From SZUA-100 sp965248135 (GTDB lineage Bacteria; Pseudomonadota; Alphaproteobacteria; Rhizobiales; Rhizobiaceae), in the NCBI GenBank assembly GCA_965248135.1, contig CBDFIN010000006.1:54675-118674 (forward strand): a stretch of 64,000 nucleotides of DNA. Reading direction: 5' to 3'. How positions within the stretch are numbered: the first letter of the stretch is position 1; every line of letters begins with the position of its first letter. A program made the position numbers and the translations under genes. Shown here piece after piece: positions 36,978-46,647 of this stretch. The notes under the pieces are model-generated. The model was given only the letters and a program-made list of their open reading frames with translations. It was not told the origin of the DNA and made no database searches.

Positions 36978-37754
36978 CTAAAGGCTCTGGTATCGTACGC
37001 CTGGATCAAGGCCAAGATCGGCGCGTATCTGTTTGGTTGCGTAAGTGGCGATACGCTGGGCAATTTCGCTGTTTGGATCGTTGAGATCGCCAAACAACAT
37101 CGCTCCCTTGCCTTGCGATCCGCATTTTTCCACGCAGGCCGGCTGGTCACCACCATCGACCCGGTGGACGCACATGGTGCAGCTTTCAACCGTGCCCTTG
37201 CCACGCGGTGCGTGTGGTTTTTGATCTTCCAGCGGCTGGTGAATGAAAGAACGTGCCTTATAGGGACAGGCCATCATGCAATAGCGGCAGCCGATGCAGA
37301 TATGCTTGTCGACCAGCACAACACCATCGCTGCGCTTGAACGAAGCGCCTGTCGGGCAAACGTCAACACAGGGCGGTTCGCCACAATGTTGGCACATAAC
37401 GGGAAGTGATTGCGCAAAGCCGCTTTTGGGGTTTTTGACATTGATCTTGCGGATCCACTGGGCGTCATGGGCCGGGTTGCCATCAAGCGCCCAGCCATTT
37501 TCTTCCGAACAGGCCGTCACACAAGCATTGCAGTCAGCGGTGCATTTGTTGACATCGACCAGCAGACCCCAGCGCACATTATTGTTTACCGCCGCCTGGG
37601 CACCACTGCCGAATGCTGTAACCGTGATACCGGGCGCAAGTGTAACAGTGGCGATTGCGACAGCCCCTCCCAGAAAACCCCGGCGGGATATCGGCAATGC
37701 ATCGGGGGAAGTATTGGCAATGCTGTTGCCAGGCGGCTTGTTGATTATCCTCAT
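36978..37754 (-). CDS. dsrO: DsrO, periplasmic iron-sulfur subunit
   Basis: This 258-residue protein has a Tat signal (SRRGFLGG at 23-30 with a hydrophobic stretch after it) and several four-cysteine clusters (CTADCNACVTAC, CQHCGEPPCVDVCP, CIGCRYCMMACPYKAR, CTMC). It is the electron-transfer subunit of DsrMKJOP on the outer face of the membrane. ATGA overlap with dsrJ. Confidence 0.95.
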   Translation of the reverse strand: MRIINKPPGNSIANTSPDALPISRRGFLGGAVAIATVTLAPGITVTAFGSGAQAAVNNNVRWGLLVDVNKCTADCNACVTACSEENGWALDGNPAHDAQWIRKINVKNPKSGFAQSLPVMCQHCGEPPCVDVCPTGASFKRSDGVVLVDKHICIGCRYCMMACPYKARSFIHQPLEDQKPHAPRGKGTVESCTMCVHRVDGGDQPACVEKCGSQGKGAMLFGDLNDPNSEIAQRIATYATKQIRADLGLDPGVRYQSL

Positions 37755-38230
37755 TGCCCGGCCCCCTTGACATATGCAGCAAGCGCTTCGGCCTCCGGCG
37801 CGTGCAAGTCCAGCCGGCTTTTCAGCGATTGATCAGGCCGCGATGCATGGCATTCAAAACAGTCGATTTTGACGGCCACATAATCATGGCAGGACCGGCA
37901 AAAATGTTTCGGGTCTTTTGCCGTCATCGGTTCGCCTGCTGCATCCTTTACCGCGTGGCACCCGATACACTGTTTTAAACTCGCCCTGATCTTGCGGTTG
38001 CCGAAATGCACTGCGTCCATCCGGTCATGCTTGAGCAGTTCCATGTGGTTACGACGCATGAAATCGGTTGGCGCGATACAGCTTTCGCCCTTTATCGCTT
38101 TCGGAATATCGGGTTGGGGCACACCGGCCAGCCGCATATTGCTCATTGTCTGCAACTGTTCGGTATTGGCATTTGATACCGGCATTATGACCGGCAGAAC
38201 CATGACCAAAGCTGTTAGTACCGCGCGCAT
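37751..38230 (-). CDS. dsrJ: DsrJ, periplasmic triheme cytochrome c
   Basis: This 159-residue cytochrome has an uncleaved-type N-terminal signal (AVLTALVMVLPVIMPV) and three haem sites: CIGCH (88-92), CRSCH (111-115) and CFECH (124-128). Cys-51 (GESCIAPTDFMRRNHM) fits the conserved cysteine proposed to ligate one haem in DsrJ. The ATG at 38230 follows AGGGCACAAT; the longer frame to 38278 lies in dsrL. Confidence 0.95.
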   Translation of the reverse strand: MRAVLTALVMVLPVIMPVSNANTEQLQTMSNMRLAGVPQPDIPKAIKGESCIAPTDFMRRNHMELLKHDRMDAVHFGNRKIRASLKQCIGCHAVKDAAGEPMTAKDPKHFCRSCHDYVAVKIDCFECHASRPDQSLKSRLDLHAPEAEALAAYVKGAGQ

Positions 38231-38238
38231 ATTGTGCC

Positions 38239-40194
38239 CTACTCGCCCAGACCCATCTTGATATAGCCGGTCGGACACACATCCATACAGATATGACAGC
38301 CGATACAGCGGTCATAGTCGGTGTCGACATAGCGGCCAACCGTACGCTCCGATTTCTTCACCCTGAATACCGCATCCTGCGGGCAGAAGATGACGCAATT
38401 ATCGCATTCAAAGCACATGCCGCAACTCATGCAGCGAGTTCCTTCATGGATAGCCTGTTCTTCACTCAGTCCTTCAATGCGCTCATTAAAATTACCCAAC
38501 ACGTCGCTGACATCGATGTGAATTTCGTTACGGGCGTCACGGGCATCAAACCCGAAATGTCCCTTGTACAATTCTTCGTGGGTAACAATCTGCTTGTCGG
38601 AGCGGTCTTCGTAGTTGTGAACGGCGAAACCTTCTTCGTCGGTACCGCGCTTTTGCAGGTGATCATACTGTTCGGGCTGTTTGCCGCGGCGCTGCAATTC
38701 ATCGAGCAGGTTGAAGTGATTGACATCGATTTTCGGGCGCTTGTCAGCCGGCTCGCCTGAAAGGAAATGGTCAATGCTTTCGGCGGCAATTCGGCCATGG
38801 CCGATTGCCGTTGTCAGCAAATGCGGGCGAATGATGTCGCCGCCAGCGAAGTGTTTTTCGCGGTCAACAACCGAATAGAGTCCATCGGTGCGGATGGAAC
38901 CATTACCGGCATCCAGATCTTCAATGCCGTCGAAATTGCCGGACTGGCCGATAGCGGAAATTATGATATCGCATTCAATGGTAAATTCCGTGCCTTCAAC
39001 TGGAACCGGGCGCATGCCATCCATGGTGCATTTGCACAGCTTCAGCGCGGTTGCCAGGCCTTCATCATTCCTGATCACCTCAAGCGGCATAACGCTGCCC
39101 TTGATGTCGATGCCCTCCCGCAAGGCATCTTCGCGCTCACGCTGGGCTGCGGTCATCTCTTCAATGGGGAATAGCGATGTCAAAGTTGCCTGCATGCCCT
39201 CACGGCGCAAACTGCCAGCGACATCCTGGGCGGTAAATTCGATGACCGCACCATCGCTGCGCTCCTTATCGGCCGTGTGGGTAATATGGCCCAGACGGCG
39301 TGCGACAGATGCCACATCAACCGAGGTATCACCACCGCCGACCACAACCACGCGCTGGGCTGTTCCCTTGACCCAGCCATGGTTGAAGGCGTCGAGAAAC
39401 TCAATGCCGTTCATGCAGTTTTGGGTACCATCAAAACCGGGGACAGGCAGCCCACGCCCGGACTGGGCGCCAATGCCCCAGAAGATAGCATCAAACTGAT
39501 TTTCCAGATCGGCAATGGAAATATCCTCGCCAACCCTGGTCGAAATTCGGGTTTCGATGCCCAAATCGAGAATTCGCTGGATTTCCGTATCCAGCATATC
39601 GCGCGGTGTACGGTAACCGGGAATGCCATAGCGCATCATGCCGCCGAGTTCTTCGTGGCTTTCGAAAATGGTAACGCCATGACCCGCACGACGCAAAAAC
39701 ATCGCCGCGGTCAACCCGGCCGGGCCACCGCCAATGACCGCCACCTTCTTGCCGCTTTCCGCTTCCGGCTTACCGGCGAGCTTCAGCGCGTTGTCGTTCG
39801 CCCAGTCGCCGACATATTGTTCGACCGCGTTAATGCCGACAAAATCATCGACCTCGTTGCGGTTGCAGCCGGCTTCGCACGGTGCAGGGCACACGCGGCC
39901 CATGGTGGCCGGAAACGGGTTGGCCTCCGCCATGCGGTTGAAGGCATATTCCTGCCAGCTCATATCCTCGCTTGCGGGCCTGTCCATACCGCGGGCAATC
40001 GCCAGCCAGCCACGGATTTCATGGCCTGAAGGACAAGAACCCTGGCACGGTGGGGTTTTATGAACATAGGTCGGGCATTTGTGGCTCTTGTCCTGCTGGA
40101 ATATCTTTTCTTCAAGATCCCAATCGTCCGGCCTCTCACCTTGCTGATAGCGCTTGAAAGTGAGATTTTTTTCCTGAGACAAGTCGCTCATCAT
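38239..40194 (-). CDS. dsrL: DsrL, iron-sulfur flavoprotein NAD(P)H oxidoreductase
   Basis: This 651-residue protein resembles the small subunit of glutamate synthase. It has an N-terminal Fe-S region (PPCQGSCPSGHEI, CPAPCEAGCNR), FAD-binding VAVIGGGPAGLTAAMFLRRAG, the NAD(P) site VVVVGGGDTSVDVASVAR, and a C-terminal two-cluster ferredoxin domain (CMSCGMCFECDNCVIFCP, CIGCHICMDVCP). DsrL is the electron acceptor partner of DsrAB in sulfur oxidisers. Its start overlaps the dsrK stop (ATGATGA). Confidence 0.95.
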   Translation of the reverse strand: MMSDLSQEKNLTFKRYQQGERPDDWDLEEKIFQQDKSHKCPTYVHKTPPCQGSCPSGHEIRGWLAIARGMDRPASEDMSWQEYAFNRMAEANPFPATMGRVCPAPCEAGCNRNEVDDFVGINAVEQYVGDWANDNALKLAGKPEAESGKKVAVIGGGPAGLTAAMFLRRAGHGVTIFESHEELGGMMRYGIPGYRTPRDMLDTEIQRILDLGIETRISTRVGEDISIADLENQFDAIFWGIGAQSGRGLPVPGFDGTQNCMNGIEFLDAFNHGWVKGTAQRVVVVGGGDTSVDVASVARRLGHITHTADKERSDGAVIEFTAQDVAGSLRREGMQATLTSLFPIEEMTAAQREREDALREGIDIKGSVMPLEVIRNDEGLATALKLCKCTMDGMRPVPVEGTEFTIECDIIISAIGQSGNFDGIEDLDAGNGSIRTDGLYSVVDREKHFAGGDIIRPHLLTTAIGHGRIAAESIDHFLSGEPADKRPKIDVNHFNLLDELQRRGKQPEQYDHLQKRGTDEEGFAVHNYEDRSDKQIVTHEELYKGHFGFDARDARNEIHIDVSDVLGNFNERIEGLSEEQAIHEGTRCMSCGMCFECDNCVIFCPQDAVFRVKKSERTVGRYVDTDYDRCIGCHICMDVCPTGYIKMGLGE

Positions 40195-41768
40195 CGATCT
40201 CCTGTGGGGTTTGCGCCTGTATGGTCAGGAGCCTCTTCCATCTCGTCGTTTTCATCTTCATCTAGTTGGCCCTTCAGCACGATAGCGTTGGAAACCACTT
40301 GATGAACGGAAAGAATGGCGTCCATTTCAAAGCCGAATTCCGGCATCATCTTGGCAAATTGGGTTTTGCAGATGGCGCAGATTGCCACCAGATGATTGAC
40401 GTCAAAATCTTCTTCGACCTGTTTGAGTGCATGCATGCGCGGGCTGGCGCCTTTTTTGCGGATATCCATCAAATCGTCGGTCAATAATCCGCCTCCGCCA
40501 CCGCAGCACAGGGTTTTTTCGCGGATGGTATCTTCCGCCATGTCGAAATAGTTGTTGCACACGGCGCGCAAAATATTGCGTGGAATATCAAATTGGCCAC
40601 CCGGCCTGTCACCCATGCGTGAACCGCGCGCCACATTGCATGAATCGTGAAAGGTGATGCGATATTCGTCGTTCTTCGATTTGTCGAGTTCGAGTTCACC
40701 TTTTTCGATCAGGTCCCAGGTATATTCGAGAATATGCTGTGGAATGGGATAGTCTTGATCAAGGAAATCGAATGGACCACCCAGCGTGTCGAGGAAATTA
40801 TAAGCCACCCGCCAGGCATGGCCGCATTCGCCAAAAATAATGCGCTTGACGCCAAGGTCTTTAGCGGCCTTTTGGATGCGCTTGCAGAGCACGGCCATGT
40901 TTTCCTGCGACCCGATAAACAGGCCGAAATTGGCCGCTTCCGAGGCATAGGAACTGACGGTCCAGCTGGCGCCGGCGGCGTGAAACACTTTGGCATAGCC
41001 GATCAGGCCGTCGATATGCGGCTCGGCAAAAAAGTCGGCACTCGGTGTTATCAGCAGAATATCGGCACCCTTTTCATCTACCGGAATGCGGATTTCTAGG
41101 CCGGTTTCGTCTTCAATATCCTCTTCAAGATCGGCCATCGTGGCCTTGAGTGCCTTTTCATTGAGACCAAGGTTGTTGCCGATATCCATCACCTTGCCGA
41201 TGATTTCGTTGCAATATTTCTGCCCCATGCCAATACTGTCCATAATTTCGCGAGCGGCCATGGAAATCTCGGCAGTATCAATGCCATAGGGACAAAAAAT
41301 CGAACAACGGCGGCATTGAGAACACTGGTGAAAATAGGAATACCAGTCGTCCAGCACTTCCCTGGTCAGATCGACAGCGCCAACCAGCTTTGGAAAATAT
41401 TTACCGGCGAAGGTGAAATAGCGGCGATAGACACTGCGCAGCAGGTCTTGCCGTGCGACCGGCATGTTTTTGGGATCACCCGAGCCCATGTAGTAGTGAC
41501 ATTTGTCGGTGCATGCGCCACATTTGACACAGGTATCAAGATAGACCCTAAATGCCCGGTTGGTTTCAGCCAATTCGCCCATCCTGGCGATGGCTTTTTC
41601 CTCCCATCCATCGACCAGTTGACCGGGAAATCCCAGCTTCTCATTGTGTTTTGGTGCAGCAAAATAGGGTTTACTGCCTGCCATGGCGTCGGGCGTCATG
41701 CAGGGTGGTGCGAGCGGGTCGTCAACCGTGGTGCGGGCAATTTTGTTGTCGATTGCCAATTCAACCAT
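40191..41768 (-). CDS. dsrK: DsrK, HdrD-like catalytic iron-sulfur subunit
   Basis: This 525-residue cytoplasmic subunit of DsrMKJOP is thought to interact with DsrC trisulfide. Two four-cysteine sites (C80, C83, C86, C90 and C149, C152, C155, C159) are followed by two CCG-type segments (IFGECGHAWRVAY with DSCNVARG, then LCCGGGGGLL with AICAICKTQF). The ATG at 41768 overlaps the dsrM stop by eight bases (ATGGTTGA). The longer frame to 41819 lies in dsrM. Confidence 0.95.
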   Translation of the reverse strand: MVELAIDNKIARTTVDDPLAPPCMTPDAMAGSKPYFAAPKHNEKLGFPGQLVDGWEEKAIARMGELAETNRAFRVYLDTCVKCGACTDKCHYYMGSGDPKNMPVARQDLLRSVYRRYFTFAGKYFPKLVGAVDLTREVLDDWYSYFHQCSQCRRCSIFCPYGIDTAEISMAAREIMDSIGMGQKYCNEIIGKVMDIGNNLGLNEKALKATMADLEEDIEDETGLEIRIPVDEKGADILLITPSADFFAEPHIDGLIGYAKVFHAAGASWTVSSYASEAANFGLFIGSQENMAVLCKRIQKAAKDLGVKRIIFGECGHAWRVAYNFLDTLGGPFDFLDQDYPIPQHILEYTWDLIEKGELELDKSKNDEYRITFHDSCNVARGSRMGDRPGGQFDIPRNILRAVCNNYFDMAEDTIREKTLCCGGGGGLLTDDLMDIRKKGASPRMHALKQVEEDFDVNHLVAICAICKTQFAKMMPEFGFEMDAILSVHQVVSNAIVLKGQLDEDENDEMEEAPDHTGANPTGDR

Positions 41769-42492
41769 TCGACCGCTCCAATTGACCACCGACCGGCTGA
41801 GAAATGTGCCGTTTCTCACGCGGATTGTCGATCATCGTTCGGGCGGGTGAGAAGAACAGTCCTGGCGCATGAAGCAATTTGGAAATCGGGAAAATAATCA
41901 TCAACACCAGCACCAGACCAAGATGCACCAAGAGTGGAACATCCATCGGCAGCGGTTGCCAGCTAAAGCGTATCAGTCCGAGAAAGAACGCCTTGACCGC
42001 GACGATATCGGTGTGGCTAACAAACTTCATCATCAGCCCGCTAACACCGATCATCATCAACAATAACAGCATCAAATAGTCGGAAGGTGCTGAAATATAA
42101 CGAATACGGGGCACAAAGATACGGCGGAACAAGAGACCGGCCAGACCGGCCATCATGACAAAGCCGGCATAAATGCCGAAGGGCTGAAGCAGCGATACAA
42201 ACCACCAAACCGGCTCGGTGAAATAGCGGAAGTGACGCAAAAGAACCAATAACAGGCCAAAATGAAATGCCCAGCCAAGAACCCAGATCCATTTGTTCGA
42301 TTTAAACAGGGACTCAAACAACACCACTTCCCGCGCCATGCGAAACACCACCCCGCCGGCAGATATCGGCGCAGGAGTAACGGCTATTTTCAGCGGCGTG
42401 GGCGTGCGCCAGTAGATCCATATCTTTCTGGCCACACCGGCAACCATCAGGATTGTCGCCACATAAAACAGCAGCGCATAAAGCGTTGTCAT
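41761..42492 (-). CDS. dsrM: DsrM, haem b membrane subunit (NarI-like)
   Basis: This 243-residue protein has about six transmembrane helices and histidines suited to haem b (GWAFHFGLLLVLLRHFRYF, HLGLVLVLM). It is shorter than some DsrM (about 330) but matches the alphaproteobacterial/NarI-like form. It anchors DsrK and passes electrons to quinones. Preceded by AGGAGAGG. Confidence 0.93.
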   Translation of the reverse strand: MTTLYALLFYVATILMVAGVARKIWIYWRTPTPLKIAVTPAPISAGGVVFRMAREVVLFESLFKSNKWIWVLGWAFHFGLLLVLLRHFRYFTEPVWWFVSLLQPFGIYAGFVMMAGLAGLLFRRIFVPRIRYISAPSDYLMLLLLMMIGVSGLMMKFVSHTDIVAVKAFFLGLIRFSWQPLPMDVPLLVHLGLVLVLMIIFPISKLLHAPGLFFSPARTMIDNPREKRHISQPVGGQLERSNG

Positions 42493-42558
42493 TCAGACAC
42501 ACCTCTCCTGTCGTCGGCCACAAATGGCCGGTTTGGTTGATTCACAAAAATGCCCGGT

Positions 42559-42891
42559 TTATACGCAGCCAGTCGGCTTCGGCAATCCGGCGATTTTACA
42601 GGCCTGTTTGGCGGGGCCATAGGGAAACAGGGTGTAGAGATATTTGTTGTTGCCCTTGTCATTGCCCATCGATTTTTTGACGGCCTTGATAAGCACACGA
42701 ACGGCCGGCGCAATCTGGTATTCTTCGTAATAATCACGCAGGAAATTGACCACTTCCCAATGCTCGTCGGTCATATCGATATTTTCGTCCTTGGCGATAA
42801 GATCGGCCAGTTCCCTATTCCAGACACTCAAATCGGTGATGTAGCCTTCTTCGTCGTGTTCGACCGATGCGCCGTTTAGTTCGTATGACAT
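42559..42891 (-). CDS. dsrC: DsrC, sulfur carrier/substrate protein
   Basis: This 110-residue TusE/DsrC protein has both redox cysteines of true DsrC: Cys-98 (KQACKIAGLP) and the penultimate Cys-109 (PTGCV end). It takes a persulfide from DsrEFH and carries it to DsrAB. The ATG at 42891 has AAAGGAA upstream; the frame continues to 42924 without need. Confidence 0.96.
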   Translation of the reverse strand: MSYELNGASVEHDEEGYITDLSVWNRELADLIAKDENIDMTDEHWEVVNFLRDYYEEYQIAPAVRVLIKAVKKSMGNDKGNNKYLYTLFPYGPAKQACKIAGLPKPTGCV

Positions 42892-42969
42892 GGATATTTC
42901 CTTTTGTCGTTTTGCCACCGGCACTTTCTTCCCGGTGGGGTTCAGGTCAATTGCAGTCGGACCAGCTCG

Positions 42970-43275
42970 TCAAAGCCAGGATTGGATCTTGTCGTGCTCC
43001 ACGGCCAAGTCCACAAATCCGTTATAGTCTACAATGTTTATTCCATCTGCAAGTTTAGCTTTTCCCAAGCCTCGCGCACTAAGGTCCGGCCCTAGTGCAT
43101 ATATAGCAATATTTTGATTTTCTTCCAGTTGCTCAGCTGATGCGGTGCCGGCGATGGCGCCGTAGACCGCATCCTCTATCATTAATATGGCGTCACCTGC
43201 ACTGGCATGTGAAATGCAACTGGCAAGAGATCGTCTTTCGAAAGGTGATTTGTTGACTGTGTGTAAAGTGGACAT
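42970..43275 (-). CDS. dsrH: DsrH, sulfurtransferase subunit
   Basis: This 101-residue TusB/DsrH protein keeps the conserved Cys-20 (LASCISHASAGDAILMIEDAV). It forms the DsrE2F2H2 hexamer that passes sulfur to DsrC. TGAGG precedes the ATG. Confidence 0.93.
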   Translation of the reverse strand: MSTLHTVNKSPFERRSLASCISHASAGDAILMIEDAVYGAIAGTASAEQLEENQNIAIYALGPDLSARGLGKAKLADGINIVDYNGFVDLAVEHDKIQSWL

Positions 43276-43287
43276 CTCGATATCGCC

Positions 43288-43722
43288 TCAAAAACTTAAG
43301 ATAACATCTTGACCGGCCATGACAGCGGCCATTTTAGTGCGGTCGACAAACCGGATGGACGGCTTTTCTTCCCAGCCGTCATGCTCGTCCTCGTACATGA
43401 TTTCCATCAGGTCATCCTGGGTGAGACCGCGTTCGGCAAGCGATTCCTTTTCGACATATAGCTTGGTCACTTCAAAATCGCCAAGCGCCCGATAAGTCGG
43501 AGAGAAATTTTTCACGCCAATGGCCTTTGTATCCTGGTCCCCGGTCAACTGGAAAACGCCATCATCCAGAAAGGCAATTGACACATCCTGTTCAAATGCA
43601 GCGCCAATCAATACCACTTCCAGCGATTCCAGTGCATAGATCGTCCCGTGCGGGGCCTTGCGGTTGACATAAAGGAACTTCTTGACCACTTTGACTTCGT
43701 TTTCTTCCGGCATATTGTTCAT
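43288..43722 (-). CDS. dsrF: DsrF, sulfurtransferase subunit
   Basis: This 144-residue TusC/DsrF-like protein has no cysteine at all, consistent with its structural role in DsrEFH. Typical stretch: GTIYALESLEVVLIGAAFEQDVSIAFLDDGVFQL. GGGAAGG precedes the ATG. It lies between dsrE and dsrH. Confidence 0.93.
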   Translation of the reverse strand: MNNMPEENEVKVVKKFLYVNRKAPHGTIYALESLEVVLIGAAFEQDVSIAFLDDGVFQLTGDQDTKAIGVKNFSPTYRALGDFEVTKLYVEKESLAERGLTQDDLMEIMYEDEHDGWEEKPSIRFVDRTKMAAVMAGQDVILSF

Positions 43723-43737
43723 AATTATAGCCTTCCC

Positions 43738-44130
43738 TCAATCGCCAAATGTAATCAGCCGGTCGGACTGAATGCCGGCCTCAATTAATTGACCCAGACC
43801 CGAAATGCGAAAGCCGGGCGCGATATTGTCGCCATCCATCTGCTGTCGCTTGGCCTCGTTTTCATCCATGATGCCGCGCCGCTGGGCTGCTGCGATACAC
43901 ACAACCATGTCGAGGTCGTATTGCTTGCCCAGCGCGGTCCAGTTTTTCTGGATATGGCGCTCATCCTGCGGTGGCACACTCATGCGGGTTCCGACATATA
44001 CCCCGTCATGGTAGAAGAAGACCCGGTAAACCTCATGCCCTTTCTCCAACACCGCTTTGGTAAACTGATAGGCGGTATCGGCGGCTTGATGGGTATAAGG
44101 CCCCTCGTTGATGACAATTCCAAACTTCAA
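43738..44130 (-). CDS. dsrE: DsrE, sulfurtransferase subunit with active cysteine
   Basis: This 130-residue TusD/DsrE protein has its active-site Cys at 78 (LDMVVCIAAAQRRG), the same residue number as the catalytic Cys of Allochromatium DsrE. It starts with TTG at 44130, behind GGAG seven bases upstream; no ATG fits. Confidence 0.94.
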   Translation of the reverse strand: MKFGIVINEGPYTHQAADTAYQFTKAVLEKGHEVYRVFFYHDGVYVGTRMSVPPQDERHIQKNWTALGKQYDLDMVVCIAAAQRRGIMDENEAKRQQMDGDNIAPGFRISGLGQLIEAGIQSDRLITFGD

Positions 44131-44176
44131 TTTAATGCTCCATACATTCGATTAGTTGTACTCGTTGCGCTGTGCA

Positions 44177-45256
44177 TCAAAAACGCACATGGGCCGACAT
44201 GTTCATGCGGTGACGCGCGCCTGTCCAGGTATCCAGGTGATGCTTGGTGAAGGCGAGTTCGGTCATTTCAAAGAACCGCGGCCAGCCGATACGTTCAATC
44301 CACTCACCCATACGCTCATAGTCGCGTGCATTATCCTTGTAGGCGTAGAGTATCTTCATGACAATTTCCTCAACTTCCGGCCAGCGCGGCGGGTTATTGG
44401 GAATGTTGGCAACCACCAGTTTGTGGAAGGTCGGTTTGGAACGCGCGTTAGAGTGCTTGCCGCCAACCCAGATGGCAATCTTGGTTGAATCGTCGCCGTT
44501 AATCTGCATCGGCGGACAAGGCGGATAACAGGCACCACAACAGATGCATTTCTTTTCATCCACCTCAAGCGATGGCTTGCCGTTGACCATGGCCGGCCGG
44601 ATCGCTGCTACCGGACAGCGGGCAACAACGGCAGGGCGTTCACACACATTGGCGACCAGATCGTGATTGATCTTGGGCGGTTTGGTGTATTGCACATTGA
44701 TGGCGATATCGCCCTGGCCGCCACAGTTGACCTGACAACAAGAGGTGGTGATGCGTACACGGTTGGGCATTTCTTCGGTGATGAAGTCCTTGTGCATCTT
44801 GTCCATCAGGCTCTTGACCACACCGGAGGCATCGGTGCCCGGTATGTCGCAATGCAACCAGCCCTGAGTATGGGAGATCATTGACACCGAGTTACCTGTT
44901 CCACCGATGGGGAAGCCGTGCGATTGCAGCTTTTCGATCAGTGGATCGACCTTGTCTGCAGAGCTCACCATATATTCGATATTGGAGCGCGTGGTAAAGC
45001 GGAAGTGACCCTCGGCAAATTCGTCGGCGATGTCGCACAACAGGCGAATTGTGTAGATGTCCATCTGGCGCTGGGTGCCGGCCCGCACGGTCCACACCAT
45101 ATCGCCGGTTTTTGACACATGGCGCAATACACCCGGGCGCGGCCGATCATGCCAATCCCAATTGCCATAATTCGCCTTCAGTTTCGGATGCATGTACAAG
45201 AAAGGATCGGGAACTCCCGACTCGATCGGCGTACGTGGTTTGGTAGCAACGTTCAT
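44177..45256 (-). CDS. dsrB: reverse dissimilatory sulfite reductase beta subunit
   Basis: This 359-residue DsrB pairs with DsrA and oxidises DsrC-bound or free sulfide-level sulfur to sulfite. It has a sirohaem/4Fe-4S region (ITTSCCQVNCGGQGDIAIN) and an inserted ferredoxin domain (KKCICCGACYPPCPPM). TTTGGAG precedes the ATG. It follows dsrA after 86 bases. Confidence 0.96.
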   Translation of the reverse strand: MNVATKPRTPIESGVPDPFLYMHPKLKANYGNWDWHDRPRPGVLRHVSKTGDMVWTVRAGTQRQMDIYTIRLLCDIADEFAEGHFRFTTRSNIEYMVSSADKVDPLIEKLQSHGFPIGGTGNSVSMISHTQGWLHCDIPGTDASGVVKSLMDKMHKDFITEEMPNRVRITTSCCQVNCGGQGDIAINVQYTKPPKINHDLVANVCERPAVVARCPVAAIRPAMVNGKPSLEVDEKKCICCGACYPPCPPMQINGDDSTKIAIWVGGKHSNARSKPTFHKLVVANIPNNPPRWPEVEEIVMKILYAYKDNARDYERMGEWIERIGWPRFFEMTELAFTKHHLDTWTGARHRMNMSAHVRF

Positions 45257-45342
45257 TTATTTCTCCAAAGGAATGCGGCTTTGCTTGTCATTATCAGTCA
45301 AACTGCCGCGCCTTATTTCGCCTAAAGCACTGGTTGCCGGTT

Positions 45343-46647
45343 CTATTCCGCCGCGGCAGTCTGGTCTGTCTCTTTGGCCTTTTTGCGTTCGAAATATTTT
45401 TCCGCTTCTTCGGTAAAGTCATCGGTGCGCACGTAAGACGAAGTTCGCGGATGATTGACCATGTTTGGATCGGGATCGATATCGAGAGCCTCAAGAAACG
45501 CCGGCAGTCCTATCCGGTCGATGGTTTCACCAACCCGCTCGTGCTCCAGTGCATTATCGGCAAAGAACTCGATTACTTCGCCGGCAAACTCCATCAGTTC
45601 TTCATAGTCGTCATCGGTCTCAAGTTTTTTGAACGGCACGATCATGGTGCCCATCAAATCACCCACCTTGAGTGACCGCTTGCCGCCGATCATGATCGAA
45701 ACACCCTTGTCGTCGCCGGGTGAAAGCGCTTTATTCATAACATTGAGGCAGTGCATGCAACGCACGCAGGAGCTGTTGTCTATTTCAAGCGTATCATCAT
45801 CATTAAGGCTGACGGCACGGGTCGGACACATCGAAACCACGTGGTCGATGGTGTATTTACGGCCATGCTCGTTGATGTATTCCTTGACTTCCGCCTGGTT
45901 GATCTTGATGTCATCGCGCCAGGTGCCAATAACGGCAAAATCGGCCCGGTGAATGGCGTTAACACAGTCATTTCCACAGCCCGAAAACTTGAATTTGATC
46001 TTATAAGGTAAGGACGGGCGATGCATTTCATCGAGATATTCGTTGATAATCGAGCGCATGGCCCGCTGCTCGTCATAATTAGACATTTCGCAACGAGCAG
46101 CACCAACGCAGCTCATGCCCGTGCGCACACAAGCACCCGCGCCACCAAGATCGAAGCCTATTTCATTAAGCGCATCAAAGGTCTTTTGGGTGTTTTCCGT
46201 GGTAGCGCCCTGGAACATGATATTGCCGGTCTGGCCATGAAAGGCGATCAGGCCGGAGCCGTATTTCTCCCAGATATCACAGAGCTGGCGCATAACTTTG
46301 GTGTCGTAGTGATTGCCCGCGGGTGGCATCACACGCAGGGTATGGAATTCCTTGGATTCCGGAAATTTGTCAGCCACCGCAGAAAATCGCGGAATAATGC
46401 CGCCGCCATAACCATAGACGCTAACCACACCGCCTTTCCAAAAACCCAGCCTTCTTTCGTAGGAATGTTCAAGCTGGCCCAGCAAGTCGTTCATCATCGG
46501 CGCATATTGAGCGTCTTGCGTATCACGGAGCCGTTTCAAACCGGTGACAAAGCTTGGCCACGGGCCAGACTCAAGTTCGTCAAGCAGCGGGGTAACGTGC
46601 TTGCCGTTCTTGTCCACCTCACCGTAGGAAATTTTTTCGTTGCTCAT
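45343..46647 (-). CDS. dsrA: reverse dissimilatory sulfite reductase alpha subunit
   Basis: This 434-residue DsrA has the sirohaem-linked cluster ligands C180/C186 (CVRTGMSCVGAARCEM) and C224/C228 (SGCGNDCVNA), plus the inserted ferredoxin domain C274, C294, C297, C300. Gene order dsrABEFHCMKLJOPN, with dsrEFH, dsrL and dsrN, shows the oxidative (reverse) type. GAAGGA precedes the ATG. First gene of the run. Confidence 0.96.
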   Translation of the reverse strand: MSNEKISYGEVDKNGKHVTPLLDELESGPWPSFVTGLKRLRDTQDAQYAPMMNDLLGQLEHSYERRLGFWKGGVVSVYGYGGGIIPRFSAVADKFPESKEFHTLRVMPPAGNHYDTKVMRQLCDIWEKYGSGLIAFHGQTGNIMFQGATTENTQKTFDALNEIGFDLGGAGACVRTGMSCVGAARCEMSNYDEQRAMRSIINEYLDEMHRPSLPYKIKFKFSGCGNDCVNAIHRADFAVIGTWRDDIKINQAEVKEYINEHGRKYTIDHVVSMCPTRAVSLNDDDTLEIDNSSCVRCMHCLNVMNKALSPGDDKGVSIMIGGKRSLKVGDLMGTMIVPFKKLETDDDYEELMEFAGEVIEFFADNALEHERVGETIDRIGLPAFLEALDIDPDPNMVNHPRTSSYVRTDDFTEEAEKYFERKKAKETDQTAAAE

